Notes: generated by a model from the sequence alone, not told the origin. A stretch of DNA of 32,219 bases from Deltaproteobacteria bacterium (GCA_020853705.1 JADYYK010000016.1:1-32219); one strand, 5' to 3'; counted from the first letter of the stretch, positions 21,524 to 31,419 are shown. Numbers and translations: made by a program.

Positions 21524-23215
21524 TCACTTCGGGCGGCCGCCCTCGACCAGGTGCTCGGCGAAGCGGTTGGCCAGCGCCGCGATGGTCAGGCTGGGGTTCG
21601 GGCCGGTGGCGCCCGGCATCACCGAGCCGTCGGCCACCACCAGATCCTCGGCCCCGAAGGCGCGTCCCCACGGATCGACCGCGCCGCTGCCGGCGTCGTC
21701 ACCCATGGTGCAGCCGCCCAGCGGGTGCACGGTGGTCGACCGCCCCAGCAGGCCGGCCGGGTTCTCCACCAGCTGGCCGCCCAGCTTGTCGGCCACCGCC
21801 GCCGCGATCCCGCGCACGCCGTCGAAGAACTCCTGCGACGCGCCCGCCGACCAGTCGCAGTCCAGCCACTTGCCCGACAGCGAGAAGCGCCCGTCGGCGA
21901 CGTCGCGCCCCATGCACAGCAGGGGCAGAAGGCCGCTCGACAGCCGGGCGTCGCCGAGCAGCTGGCTGACCTCGTAGCTCAGGTCGGCGTCCTTGCGCCG
22001 CGAGCGCCAGGCCAGCCAGGCGAAGCGCGCCAGGTTGGGCACCACCTTCCAGGGCAGCGCGAACTCGCCCAGCCAGGCCAGGAACGGCGGCACCGAGGCC
22101 TCCTCCACGTAGGCGCCGCGCCCGCTGGCGCCGTCGCCGTCGAGCGCGTCAGCGCGCCGGATGGCCGCGGTGATGGTGGGACCCAGGTCGGCGCGCACGT
22201 CGAGGGCGCGGCCCTGCTCGTCGCGACAGCCGGTGGCGAACATCAGGGCGTCGCCGTTGCCGCCCACCTTCTCGCCCAGCATCGGTGAGGTCAGCCCCAG
22301 CGCGTCGCGATGCTTGAGCAGGAGGTAGCTCGAGCCCACGGTGCCGGCGGCCATGACCAGCTTCTTGCAGCGCAGCTTGCGCGGCTCGGGCCGGTAGCCG
22401 CGCGGGCGCTCCTCGTCGGGCTGGTGGCGCACATACTCGAGCTCGAAGCCGCCGCCGCTGTCGGCGCGGCGCAGCGCGGTGACCTCGCTGAGGTCGCGCA
22501 GCTCGGCGCCCAGGCGCTCGGCCATGCTGAGGTAGTTCAGGTCCAGCGTGTTCTTGCTGCCGAAATTGCAGCCCAGGAAGCACTCGCCACACAACCGACA
22601 GGTCGAGCGCGGCAGCCCGTGCAGGTTGCCGCCGTCGTGGAGCTGCTCGCCCGGGATGGGCCGCTGCGGATCGTTGCCGAAGCTCACCGCCAGCGGCAGG
22701 AGCTCGGCCTCGAGGCCGACCGCGCGCCCGCTGCGCAGCAGCGCCCGGGTCTTGACGATGTGGTCGAAGTGCGGGTGCTCGAGCGGGTACTTGACCGGGC
22801 GCAGCACGCGCTCGACCTCGTCATAGTGACGCTCGAGGTCGGCGCGCTGCACCGGCCAGTACTCGCGGTGGCCGTGGTGTCCATGGTTCTTGACGGCGGG
22901 CTCGCGCACGAACCACTTCTCGTCCTTCCGGATCAGCACGTTGGCATAGATCAGTGAACCGCCGCCGAGGCCACTTCCGACCACGGCGTCGAGGCGCTTG
23001 AACGACCAGATGTCGAACAGGCCGAACTGGCGCTCCGACGGGTCCCAGAAGTTCTTGCCGAAGGCCGCCGGCGTGCGCGCGAACGACCCCGGCGGCCAGC
23101 GCCGCCCGCGCTCCAGCAGACACACCCTCCAGCCCGCCTGGGCCAGCCGATGGCAGCTGACCGCGCCACCGAACCCCGACCCGACCACCACGGCGTCGAA
23201 CTCCTCGTGCGCCAT
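21524..23215 (-). CDS. GMC-family, cholesterol-oxidase-like flavoprotein
   Basis: A 563-residue FAD oxidoreductase. The dinucleotide motif is VVVGSGFGGAVSCHRL (Gly12, Gly14, Gly17), and the C-terminal active-site region has HPLGGCTMGDD (His497) and GPNPSLTIAALANR, as in mycobacterial-type cholesterol oxidases and related GMC enzymes that oxidise alcohols or sterols. C206, C209, C212 and C216 in CRLCGECFLGC, followed by GSKNTLDLNYL, are also typical of this subgroup and may bind metal or form disulfides. No signal peptide, so cytoplasmic. ATG chosen with GAGGTGG four bases upstream. Divergent from the big kinase gene by 135 bp. The substrate is not determined; a sterol, hopanoid or long-chain alcohol is possible given the P450 nearby. 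Confidence 0.88.
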   Translation of the reverse strand: MAHEEFDAVVVGSGFGGAVSCHRLAQAGWRVCLLERGRRWPPGSFARTPAAFGKNFWDPSERQFGLFDIWSFKRLDAVVGSGLGGGSLIYANVLIRKDEKWFVREPAVKNHGHHGHREYWPVQRADLERHYDEVERVLRPVKYPLEHPHFDHIVKTRALLRSGRAVGLEAELLPLAVSFGNDPQRPIPGEQLHDGGNLHGLPRSTCRLCGECFLGCNFGSKNTLDLNYLSMAERLGAELRDLSEVTALRRADSGGGFELEYVRHQPDEERPRGYRPEPRKLRCKKLVMAAGTVGSSYLLLKHRDALGLTSPMLGEKVGGNGDALMFATGCRDEQGRALDVRADLGPTITAAIRRADALDGDGASGRGAYVEEASVPPFLAWLGEFALPWKVVPNLARFAWLAWRSRRKDADLSYEVSQLLGDARLSSGLLPLLCMGRDVADGRFSLSGKWLDCDWSAGASQEFFDGVRGIAAAVADKLGGQLVENPAGLLGRSTTVHPLGGCTMGDDAGSGAVDPWGRAFGAEDLVVADGSVMPGATGPNPSLTIAALANRFAEHLVEGGRPK

Positions 23216-23350
23216 CGCCACCTCGGACCCACGGACCTCGGACCCGGCCTCTCCGCGCCGACTTTCACCCGGCTGCGGCGCGCGCGCAAGCAAACAGCCG
23301 TCACCACGCCAAACTGCCGCAGTGATATCCTCATCCCGGTGGGGCCGGGT

Positions 23351-26300
23351 GTGAGCAGTGATGGGGAGGCCGACCTCGCGCCCGGGGCGCGCGTGGGCGG
23401 GCGCTACCAGGTCGATGCCGCGCTGGGCCGCGGCGGCATGGGCGCGGTGTACCGCGCCACCGACACCATCGAGGCGCGCCCCGTCGCGCTGAAGCTCCTG
23501 CACCAGCGCGTCTTCGCCGAGCAGCGTGCGCTGCGCACCAAGCACGAGTTCCGCGCCATGGTGCAGCTCCGCCATCCGCGCATGGTCGAGGTGCGCGACT
23601 ACGGCTTTCTGCCCTCGGGCGCGCCCTTCTTCGTGATGGAGCTACTCGAGGGCCGCGACCTGGCCGGCGCGGTCGGCCTGCCGCTGCCGACCATCTACCG
23701 CATCGTCGCCGGGCTCGCCGACGCCCTCGGCTTCATGCACGCGCGCGGCTCTGTGCACCGGGACATCAAGCCGGCCAACGTCCTGCTGCGCACGCAGGCC
23801 GATGGCGCGCCCGACGTCAAGCTGCTCGACTTCGGCACCGTCGAGCTGACCGGCGGCGGCGCCGGCACCATCGCGGGCACCATGCGCTACCTGGCGCCGG
23901 AGTCGCACCATGGCGCGGCGGCGGACCCGCGCGTCGATCTGTACGCGCTCGGCGTGCTGGCCTACGAGCTCAGCACCGGCGCGTATCCCTTCGCGGGCGG
24001 CGTCGCCGCCGAGCTGCTGGAGGCCAAGCTGGCCGGGTTGCCGCCGCTCGATGAGGTGCGGGCCGACGTGCCGGCGCCGTTCGCGCGCCTGGTCGAGGAT
24101 CTGCTTGCGCCCGAGCCCAGCGCGCGTCCGCGCAGCTGTCAGGAGGTCAGCGCCCGTCTGGCCGGCCTCAGCGCCGGGCTCGACAGCGGCTTCGAGCTCG
24201 GTCGCGAGCTGCACACGCCCGCGCTGGCCGGGCGCAAGGCCGAGCTCGGCCGGCTGCGCGCCGACCTGGGCGCCGCCACCGAGGGCCACGCCCGCGGCCT
24301 CTTCATCGTGGCCCCCGCGGGCGCGGGCAAGACCCGCATCTTCGAGGAGGCGCTGCTGGAGGTCCGGGTCACCGGCACCCAGGTCGCCACCGTGGCCCCG
24401 CGCGAGTTCGGCCGCCAGCCCTACGAGACCGTGCGCGCGCTCATCAGCAAGCTGCTGGCGCAGCCCGGCGCCGAGGCCGCGCTGGCCGAGGCCGGCGGCG
24501 CCGAGGCGCTGGGCGCGCTGCACCCCGCGCGCGCTCGCGGCGAGGCCAGCCGCGGTGACCCGGTGGCCGAGCGCGAGGCCATGCACGCGGGCCTGGCGCG
24601 CTTCGTGGCCAGCCTGTCGGCGCACCACCCGCTGGTGCTCGCGGTCGACGACATCCACATCGCCGACAGCGCCAGCCTGGAGGCCCTGGGCGCCCTGCTG
24701 GCGGCGGCGCCGCGCGCCCGGCTGGCGGTGGTCGGCACCGTGCGCGAGGGCGAGGCGGTGTCGCCCGCGCTGCGCCGTCTGTTCGAGCTGCCGCGCGCGA
24801 GCAAGCTGGAGCTCCTGCCGCTGGGCGCCGACCAGATCCGCGAGCTCCTGGTCACCACGCTGGGGCCGTGCGCGCCCGACGCCGCCCTGCTCGCCGACAT
24901 CGAGCGCACCAGCGGCGGCAACGTCTACTTCATCCTCGAGATCCTGCGCTCCATGGTGGCGCGCGGAGCGGTGACGCGGACCCGCACCGGCGCCGTGCTG
25001 CCGGCCCGGCTCGACGTCGCCGACGCGCCGAGGTCGCTGGGTGACGCCCTGCTGGCCCGCGTCGCCGGGGCCAGCGCGCTGGCCCGCCGCATGGCCACCG
25101 CGCTGGCGCTGCTCGGCCGCGAGGCCGACATCGAGTCGCTGGCCGCCATCCTGGGCGCCCCCGAGGACGACTTCCTCGACGCCCTGCTCGAGCTGCGCCG
25201 CGGCGAGTTCGTCGACATCGAGGACGGCCAGGTCCGCGTCCACCACCCCCGCGTGCGCGAGGTGCTGGCCGCCGCGCTGGCGCCCGCCGAGCGCAGCGCG
25301 CTGCACCGCCGTGTGGCCGAGGTGCTGGAGTCGCGCGGCAGCGATCGCACCCGCGACGCCGCCGAGCTGGCGGTGCACTGGGCTGGCGCTGGCGAGCGCC
25401 GCCGGGCCCTCGGGCTGTGGGTCGCCGCCGGCGATGGCCGCTACGAAGCGCTGGCGTTCCACGACGCCGGCCAGGCCTACCGGCGCGCCGAGCAGCTACT
25501 CGACGCCGCTCCAGCGCGCCAGCGCCGCGCGCTGGAGCGCATGCTGTGCGATCGCCTGGGACGCATCGGCTTCACCACCGAGCACGGCGCCGCCATCCCC
25601 TACCTGGAGCGCGCCATCGCGCTGCACCTGTCGAGCGGGATCCTGTGGGCCATCCCGACCCTGCGCAAGGTCCTGGGTGCCCGCCTGGCCATGGTGCTGG
25701 CGCTGGTGGTGACCGGCCTCGGCAACGCCCTCAGGCTGCGGCGGCGCCCCTTCAAGACCGCGCTGCAGTCGCTGTTCGACGCCTTCGCGGCCTCCAGCTA
25801 CCTGTCGACCTGCTACTCGTACACCGGCCGCTTCCGGCGCGGCCTGGCGGCCGCCGAGGCGCTGGAGCCCTTCGTCTACGCCAGAGACAAGCTGCCCCAG
25901 GCCGCGGTCGAGATCGGGCGCGGCACGCCGCTGTTCTTCATGGGGCGCTTCGATCAGGCCATCGCGTGCAGCGAGCGCGCGGTGCGCATCTTCGAGTCGG
26001 ACCGCAGCGCGCCCATCGCGGCGCACGATCGCGAGCGCGGGATCGCGGGCATGCTGGCGGTGCGGGTGTGGTGCGATCTGGCGCGCGGCCACGTCGGCGC
26101 CAGCGAGTGGACCCAGCGCCTGGAGGCCGCGGTGGCGGCCAGCCCGACCGTGGTGCTGGAGGCCTGGCTGATGCAGGTGCAGGCCTTCCGTGGCGTGCTC
26201 AAGGGGCGCAGCGACGACGTGCTGGCGGTGTTCACCGCGGCGCAGCGCCTGCCCCCGCTGGCCCAGGTCGACTTCCTGCACGAGTCCATCCGCGGCCACG

Positions 26301-27247
26301 TCGCCGTCGGCCTGCTCGAGATGGGGCGCGTGGCCGAGGCCAACGATCTGGCCGACGGCGTCATCGAGCGCGCGACGCGCAACGACAACCCGGTGCTGGT
26401 GGCGCGCGCGCTGCTGGTGCGCGCCCTGTGCCAGCGCGAGTGGGGCCACCACGCCGAGAGCGAGCGCTGCCTGCGCCAGGCCATCGAGCGCGCGGCGCAC
26501 CCGGACTGCGCGGCGCAGGACGTCAGCGACAACCTCGAGCTGGCGCTGGCCGAGTCCGAGCTGGCGGCCGGACGCCACCAGCGCGCCGCCGCGCTGGCGC
26601 GCGCCGCCTTCGCCCGCACCCAGGACTATCAGCGCAAGAACGACCTCCTCCGGCTGCGCGCGCGCCGCCTGCTCGGGCGCGTGGCCCTGGCCCAGGGCCA
26701 GCACGAGGAGGCGCTGGAGGCGCTGAGCTTCAGCCTGCGCATGGCGCGCGACCTCGAGCTGCCGCTGGAGACGGCGCGCTCGGCGCACGCGCTGGCCGCG
26801 CTGCACGAGGCCACCGGCGCCGCCGCCGAGCAGGACAAGATGCTGGCGCTGTGCGAGCGCACCCTGCGCGCCATCGACAACCGCTACCAGCTGCACCGCC
26901 TCGGCTTCAGCGACGCCGCGGCGCCGCGCCCGCGCCGGCTGGTCGGCAGCCTGAGCGGCAGCTCGGGCAACGCCGCCTCGGGCAGCAGCGGCGCGGACGC
27001 GGGTCCAGGCCTCGGCGAGACCCCGGCCGCGCTGGCCGCGACCGAGCTCAGCGATCGCCCCGGCGTGGTGCGGCCGTCGTCCGATGATCCGCTGGCGCCC
27101 ACGGTGGACGGCAGCGTGCCGACCCGGCTGGCCGCGCGCGGGACGCCGGTGTCGACCCCGGCCGCCAGCGCCGGCACCGGCAAGCCGGCCCCCGCCGAGC
27201 CCCTGGCCGCCACCGTCGACGACCTGACCCCGGGGCGTCGGGCATGA
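23351..27247 (+). CDS. Ser/Thr kinase-ATPase-TPR regulator (PknK-like)
   Basis: A 1298-residue multidomain signalling protein. N-terminal kinase (about 18-275): Gly loop LGRGGMGAVY, Lys48, HRD (136-138) and DFG (160-162). An AAA/STAND-type ATPase follows from about 300: Walker A APAGAGKTR (321-329) and Walker B VLAVDDIHIAD with Asp433/Asp434. The middle and C-terminal parts are a long helical TPR-like solenoid (about 650-1190). The tail (from ~1195) is Ser/Gly/Ala-rich and disordered, with an LAATVDDLTPG-like motif repeated as LAPTVDGSVPT. No membrane helix. The start is GTG with GGTGGGG six bases upstream. Proteins of this layout in myxobacteria act as large cytoplasmic regulators. The stop overlaps the next ATG, coupling it to a membrane protein. 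Confidence 0.93.
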   Translation: MSSDGEADLAPGARVGGRYQVDAALGRGGMGAVYRATDTIEARPVALKLLHQRVFAEQRALRTKHEFRAMVQLRHPRMVEVRDYGFLPSGAPFFVMELLEGRDLAGAVGLPLPTIYRIVAGLADALGFMHARGSVHRDIKPANVLLRTQADGAPDVKLLDFGTVELTGGGAGTIAGTMRYLAPESHHGAAADPRVDLYALGVLAYELSTGAYPFAGGVAAELLEAKLAGLPPLDEVRADVPAPFARLVEDLLAPEPSARPRSCQEVSARLAGLSAGLDSGFELGRELHTPALAGRKAELGRLRADLGAATEGHARGLFIVAPAGAGKTRIFEEALLEVRVTGTQVATVAPREFGRQPYETVRALISKLLAQPGAEAALAEAGGAEALGALHPARARGEASRGDPVAEREAMHAGLARFVASLSAHHPLVLAVDDIHIADSASLEALGALLAAAPRARLAVVGTVREGEAVSPALRRLFELPRASKLELLPLGADQIRELLVTTLGPCAPDAALLADIERTSGGNVYFILEILRSMVARGAVTRTRTGAVLPARLDVADAPRSLGDALLARVAGASALARRMATALALLGREADIESLAAILGAPEDDFLDALLELRRGEFVDIEDGQVRVHHPRVREVLAAALAPAERSALHRRVAEVLESRGSDRTRDAAELAVHWAGAGERRRALGLWVAAGDGRYEALAFHDAGQAYRRAEQLLDAAPARQRRALERMLCDRLGRIGFTTEHGAAIPYLERAIALHLSSGILWAIPTLRKVLGARLAMVLALVVTGLGNALRLRRRPFKTALQSLFDAFAASSYLSTCYSYTGRFRRGLAAAEALEPFVYARDKLPQAAVEIGRGTPLFFMGRFDQAIACSERAVRIFESDRSAPIAAHDRERGIAGMLAVRVWCDLARGHVGASEWTQRLEAAVAASPTVVLEAWLMQVQAFRGVLKGRSDDVLAVFTAAQRLPPLAQVDFLHESIRGHVAVGLLEMGRVAEANDLADGVIERATRNDNPVLVARALLVRALCQREWGHHAESERCLRQAIERAAHPDCAAQDVSDNLELALAESELAAGRHQRAAALARAAFARTQDYQRKNDLLRLRARRLLGRVALAQGQHEEALEALSFSLRMARDLELPLETARSAHALAALHEATGAAAEQDKMLALCERTLRAIDNRYQLHRLGFSDAAAPRPRRLVGSLSGSSGNAASGSSGADAGPGLGETPAALAATELSDRPGVVRPSSDDPLAPTVDGSVPTRLAARGTPVSTPAASAGTGKPAPAEPLAATVDDLTPGRRA

Positions 27248-27951
27248 CCGGCGCCGAGCCGCGCGTGATCGCGCGGCGCATCGCCCTCGAGGGCGCGCTG
27301 GCCGCCGCCGGCTTCCTGCTCGCGCTGTCCGCGCTGCGCCAGGAGCTGATCGCGGGCCTGCTGCTCGTGCTGTATGGCGGGCGGCTGTGGCTCGCGGCGG
27401 ATCGTGCCCAGCGAGTGTACTACCTCGGCTATGGCGCGGTGTGGATGCTGGCCGACATCGTGTTCGTGCGCACCGGCGTGTTTCGCTACGCCGAGTCGTC
27501 GCTGCTCGGGCCGCCGCTGTACATGCCGCTGGTGTTCGGGCAGCTGGCGGTGCTGGTCGGCGAGTCGGTCGGCTGGCTGACCCTGCGCCCGGAGCCCAGG
27601 CTGCCGGTCCTGGTGGATCTCGGCCTGCTCGGCGCCGCCACCGGGGCGCTGATCCTGTGGCACGCGCGGCCGCCGGCGGGGCTGCTCATCGCCTTCACGG
27701 CGGCGCTGCTGGTGCGCGCCGCGCTGAACCGCTTCGACCGGCGCGCGCTGGCGGTCGCCCTGGTGTTCGGCGTCGGCGAGCCGGTGCTGGAGGCGCTGCT
27801 GATCCAGCGCGGGCTGTTCAGCTTCGCGCGGCCCGGGCCGCTGGGGCCGCCGGCCTGGTACTGGTCGTTCTTCGCCTTCGCCAGCTACAGCGTGACGCGG
27901 GCGTTCGTGGCCGGCACCGCGCGGCTGCGCCCGGCGGCGCGGGCGCGATAG
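27244..27951 (+). CDS. Polytopic membrane protein of unknown family
   Basis: A 235-residue protein with about seven hydrophobic helices (for example LEGALAAAGFLLALSAL, ELIAGLLLVLYGGRLWLA, LGYGAVWMLADIVFV, MPLVFGQLAVLVGESVGWL, LIAFTAALLVRAAL). Motifs visible but unrecognised: FRYAESSLLGPPLYMPLVFG, GVGEPVLEALLI and GPPAWYWSFFAFASY. Starts with ATGA overlapping the kinase-ATPase stop, so it may be its membrane partner or output. The 3' end overlaps the P450 gene antisense by 67 nt. Confidence 0.75.
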   Translation: MTGAEPRVIARRIALEGALAAAGFLLALSALRQELIAGLLLVLYGGRLWLAADRAQRVYYLGYGAVWMLADIVFVRTGVFRYAESSLLGPPLYMPLVFGQLAVLVGESVGWLTLRPEPRLPVLVDLGLLGAATGALILWHARPPAGLLIAFTAALLVRAALNRFDRRALAVALVFGVGEPVLEALLIQRGLFSFARPGPLGPPAWYWSFFAFASYSVTRAFVAGTARLRPAARAR

Positions 27952-29288
27952 ACCACGGTGACCCGGTCGGCCGGCTGGTAGGTGATGCTGCGCAGGCGCG
28001 GGCGCTTGTCGCCGCGCGCGGGCAGCGTGAAGTGGCCGCTGCGCAGCATCGTCGCCGCCACGACCTTGAGCTCGTACATGGCGAAGGCCATGCCGATGCA
28101 GCGCCGGGTGCCGCCGCCGAAGGGCAGCCAGGCGTAGGGATCGACCTTCTTGCCCGCGGGCAGGAAGCGCTCGGGCAGGAAGCGCGCAGGCTCGGGCCAG
28201 CTCGCGGGGTCGCGGTGGGCCAGGTAGATGCACGCGCTGACGCTGACCCGGGTCGGCAGCGCACGGCCCGCGATGGTGACGGGACGGCGGATCCAGCGCC
28301 CGACATTGGAGATGATGGGCTGCAGGCGCAGCGACTCGCGCATCGCGGCGTCGAGGAAGGGCAGGGCGGCCAGCGCCTCGGCTGACGCCGGGGCGGCCAG
28401 CGCCTCGGCCTGGGCGCGCTCGAGGGCGGCCGGGTTCTCGAGCAGGTGCGTCATCAGCCATGACAGCGCCGCCGCGGTGGTGTCATGGCCGGCCACCAGC
28501 TGGGTCACCAGCTCGTTGCGCAGGGCCTGGTCGTCGAGCGGCTGCCCGGCCTCGTCGCGCGCGCCCAGCAGCATGGCCAGCACGTCGGAGCCCTGCTCGC
28601 CGGCGGGGCGGGCCCGGCGCGCCGCCAGCTCGCCATGGATGAGGCCATCGACCTCGCGCCCGGCGCGCACCACGCGACCCCACGGCGACAGCGGCCCGAG
28701 ATCGCGCTGCAACCCCGGGATCAGCAGCAGCGGGGACGCCCCGCGCTGGATGAAGGCCATCAGGCGGGCGCGGAACAGCTCGACGCGGGCCGGGTCGGTG
28801 ACGCCGAAGACCGACTCCAGGATGACGTCCTGGGTGATGCGCTGGAAGCTGGGCAGCAGCGCGAAGGGGCGGCCCTGGGGCCACTCGGCGATGGCGCGCT
28901 CGGCGGCGCGGGCCATGGTCTCGCCATAGGCGTGCATGCGCTCGCCATGAAACGCGGGCAGCATCAGGCGGCGTCGCGCCATGTGGGCGGCGCCATCCAG
29001 CGTCAGCAGGGCGTTGTCGCCGAAGAAGGGCCGGAAGTAGGGCGCCCGCGCGGCGCCGGCGCACAGGGTGTCGCCATCTGCGGCGAAGATGTCGCGGATG
29101 GCCTCCGGGGTGCACGCGAACACCGCGGGCGGGAAGCCGGCCATGCGCAGCGTGAAGAGATCGCCGTGTCGCCGGCGGCAGTCCTCGAGGAAGGGCAGCG
29201 AGCGCGTCAGCCACAGCGCGGTCTGGATGGCGCCCGGCAGGCGCGGACCAGGGGGCAGCTCCAGGGCCTCGGCCATGGCCGGCAGCAT
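27885..29288 (-). CDS. Cytochrome P450
   Basis: A 467-residue heme-thiolate monooxygenase. The heme-binding motif is FGGGTRRCIG with Cys397, the I-helix oxygen motif is AGHDTT (266-271), the K-helix ExxR is ESLR (318-321), and the PERF-like element is FLPERFLP. No membrane anchor, as in most bacterial P450s; the electron-donor partner is not in the window. Two in-frame ATGs exist four codons apart, neither with a clear ribosome site. About 20 extra residues after the usual VTVVYRAR end read antisense through the neighbouring membrane gene. The substrate is unknown; lipids, fatty acids or terpenoids are typical. The start is divergent from the DUF362 gene with under 40 bp between. Confidence 0.95.
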   Translation of the reverse strand: MLPAMAEALELPPGPRLPGAIQTALWLTRSLPFLEDCRRRHGDLFTLRMAGFPPAVFACTPEAIRDIFAADGDTLCAGAARAPYFRPFFGDNALLTLDGAAHMARRRLMLPAFHGERMHAYGETMARAAERAIAEWPQGRPFALLPSFQRITQDVILESVFGVTDPARVELFRARLMAFIQRGASPLLLIPGLQRDLGPLSPWGRVVRAGREVDGLIHGELAARRARPAGEQGSDVLAMLLGARDEAGQPLDDQALRNELVTQLVAGHDTTAAALSWLMTHLLENPAALERAQAEALAAPASAEALAALPFLDAAMRESLRLQPIISNVGRWIRRPVTIAGRALPTRVSVSACIYLAHRDPASWPEPARFLPERFLPAGKKVDPYAWLPFGGGTRRCIGMAFAMYELKVVAATMLRSGHFTLPARGDKRPRLRSITYQPADRVTVVYRARAAGRSRAVPATNARVTL

Positions 29289-29326
29289 ACGCGCAAACCT
29301 TGACCCCGGCGTGCGCCGCCCGCACC

Positions 29327-31417
29327 ATGCTCGACGTGAGCGTGGGCGTGACGTTCCACACCAGTTATCGCAACCTGGTGGTGGTGGGGGCCGGGCGGGA
29401 CTTCTGTCTGGTGTCGGGGGTGCACGAGCGCGGCTTTCCGTGGGGCGATCCGCACGCGGTCAGCGACGTCTTGCTCGCGGTGTTCGGGGCCGGCGGCGCG
29501 GTGCGTCGCTTCGTGATGGCAGGCGACACCCTGGCCGGGTTGACGCACGACGTGGTGTCGGGGCGCTTCGAATATCGAGGCAAGCTGTGCGAGCTGCCCG
29601 CGGGCCACTGGCGCGTCGGCCAGAGCGAGCTTGGCGCGCTGCCCGCCATCGACGCCGAGCTGGTGCTCGACCTCGAGGTGGTGCCGCTGCACGCGGGGGC
29701 GCTGAAGCTGCCGCGCGCGCAGTGGCTGGAGGACATCAAGGCCGGCCTCGGCGAGCAGGCCAACAGCGCGCTGGGCGACGAGCACGCCAGGCTGGGCATG
29801 GCCATCGATCCCGGGGCGCTGCGAGTCAGGAGCGGCAGGCTGCTGGTGCACGCGGCGACGCCGATCGACCTCGACGCCGCCGGCGCGCGCGGCGAGAGCG
29901 AGCACGGCGACTATGTCGCGCTGAAGGCGCCCGCGGTCGGCTACCACTACCTGTGCACGGTGTACCCCGAGGCCGACGCGGCCGACGACGGTGTCATCGA
30001 GGTCCTGACCGACGTGCTCGACCCGGGCGGCGGTGGCCTCGGCGAGGACACCGTGGCCGCGGTGGCCTCTGGCCTGCTGCGCAAGACCGCGGGCGCCACG
30101 CAGCGCTGGAAGGACGGCGTCGCCAGCGCGCAGCCGCTGTCGGGGCAGCTCGCCAGCGCGGTGGTCGAGCCGGTGCTCAAGCTGGTCTGGGACGGCCTGG
30201 AGACCGGCTACTTCGAGCGCAAGATCGTCTGGGCCGAGCGCGCCGGGGCGCGCGCGCTGGCGCTGGAAGAGGCCATGTTCACGAAGAGCGCGTATGGCGC
30301 GGCGTCACGCGCGCAGGCCATCGAGGCGGTCCACGTCGTCAAGAGCTCCGACAAGCTGTCCGCCCTGGACGACGTGCTGGCGGCCACCGGGTTCGACGCC
30401 GTGGTGCAGGGCCGCGCGCGCGAGCTCGGCGTCGACATCGCGGCGCTGCGCGTGGTGGTCAAGCCGAACTTCATGTTCATGTACTCCCTGAACGACCCCA
30501 GCACCTACACCGATCCCGAGCTGGTGCTGCACCTGGTTGACCGACTCCACGCCCTGGGTTGTCGGGATGTCAAGATCATCGAAGCCCAGAGCGCCTACGG
30601 AAACTACTTCGAGGGCCGCGAGGTGAGGAACGTCGCGGAGTACATCGGGTACCGGCTCGACGACCCGCGCTACCAGGTGGTCGACCTGACCACCGAGATG
30701 GTGCCCTTCGACTACGGCCACAAGCTGGGCCACCACTTCGTCGGCCCGACCTGGCGCGACGCCCAGCTGCGCATCTCGTTCGCCAAGAACAAGACCCACA
30801 CCTGGGCCTACTACACGCTGAGCCTGAAGAACACCTACGGCTGTCTGCCCATGCAGAACAAGCTGCGCGAGTACCACCACGACCGCGAGATCTACTACCC
30901 GACCACCGACGCGCTGCGCCACTTCCCGCTGCACTTCTGCCTGATCGACGCCTCGCTGTCGGCCGACGGCCAGTTCGGCATCTTCGCCGACACCCACCCC
31001 AACCAGACCGAGACCATCATCGGCGGCAAGGATGCCATCGCGGTCGACTGGGTCGCCGCCAGCAAGATGGGTCTGCACCCGATGCTGAGCCGCTACATGC
31101 GCGAGGCGGTGGCCGCCTTCGGGCGCCCCGAGGTGGTCCACCTCGGCGACCGCACGCGCTACCCGGGCTGGCGCAACGTCGCCGTCGCCATGACCGAGTT
31201 CTGGGACCGCGCCGAGGAGCACTACGGCTTCTCGGATCTGCTGTTCCGCGTGCTCAACGAGATGGACGCCCGCTTCAAGCGCAAGAAGGAGCCCTGGCAC
31301 GTGCGCCTGCTGCGCTGGCTGACCGGCTGGTTCCGCAAGCTGGTGTTCAAGCGCCCGCGCGCGCTGGCGCCGCCAGGTGTGCCGCCCCGGGCGCTGGGGC
31401 CAAAGCGGACGAGCTGA
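29327..31417 (+). CDS. DUF362-domain protein with long N-terminal region
   Basis: A 696-residue protein. The C-terminal part (about 336-620) matches DUF362: HVVKSSDKLSALDDVLAATG, VVVKPNFMF (Lys379, Pro380, Asn381), YTDPELVLHLVDRLHALG, VKIIEAQSAYGNYF, ISFAKNKTHTWAYYTLSLKN and GGKDAIAVDWVAA. The DUF362 family is often linked to Fe-S proteins, but no CxxCxxCxxxC cluster is present here. The N-terminal ~330 residues are unrecognised, with a possible beta-rich domain (VGVTFHTSYRNLVVVGAGRD) and many acidic residues. The C-terminal tail has Lys/Arg and Trp (WHVRLLRWLTGWFRKLVFK) and may bind membrane. ATG is chosen; a TTG nine codons earlier is in frame. Function unknown. Confidence 0.83.
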   Translation: MLDVSVGVTFHTSYRNLVVVGAGRDFCLVSGVHERGFPWGDPHAVSDVLLAVFGAGGAVRRFVMAGDTLAGLTHDVVSGRFEYRGKLCELPAGHWRVGQSELGALPAIDAELVLDLEVVPLHAGALKLPRAQWLEDIKAGLGEQANSALGDEHARLGMAIDPGALRVRSGRLLVHAATPIDLDAAGARGESEHGDYVALKAPAVGYHYLCTVYPEADAADDGVIEVLTDVLDPGGGGLGEDTVAAVASGLLRKTAGATQRWKDGVASAQPLSGQLASAVVEPVLKLVWDGLETGYFERKIVWAERAGARALALEEAMFTKSAYGAASRAQAIEAVHVVKSSDKLSALDDVLAATGFDAVVQGRARELGVDIAALRVVVKPNFMFMYSLNDPSTYTDPELVLHLVDRLHALGCRDVKIIEAQSAYGNYFEGREVRNVAEYIGYRLDDPRYQVVDLTTEMVPFDYGHKLGHHFVGPTWRDAQLRISFAKNKTHTWAYYTLSLKNTYGCLPMQNKLREYHHDREIYYPTTDALRHFPLHFCLIDASLSADGQFGIFADTHPNQTETIIGGKDAIAVDWVAASKMGLHPMLSRYMREAVAAFGRPEVVHLGDRTRYPGWRNVAVAMTEFWDRAEEHYGFSDLLFRVLNEMDARFKRKKEPWHVRLLRWLTGWFRKLVFKRPRALAPPGVPPRALGPKRTS

Positions 31418-31419
31418 CG

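Noticed and set aside
21524..23215. GMC oxidoreductase C-x2-C-x2-C-x3-C stretch as a ferredoxin cluster
   Set aside because: The CxxCGxCxxGCxxGxKNTLD pattern is a normal feature of cholesterol-oxidase-like GMC proteins, so no separate Fe-S domain is called.
23351..27247. Kinase with a cyclase or sensor output domain
   Set aside because: No cyclase, GAF or PAS motif was seen; the long C-terminal part is helical repeats and a disordered tail.
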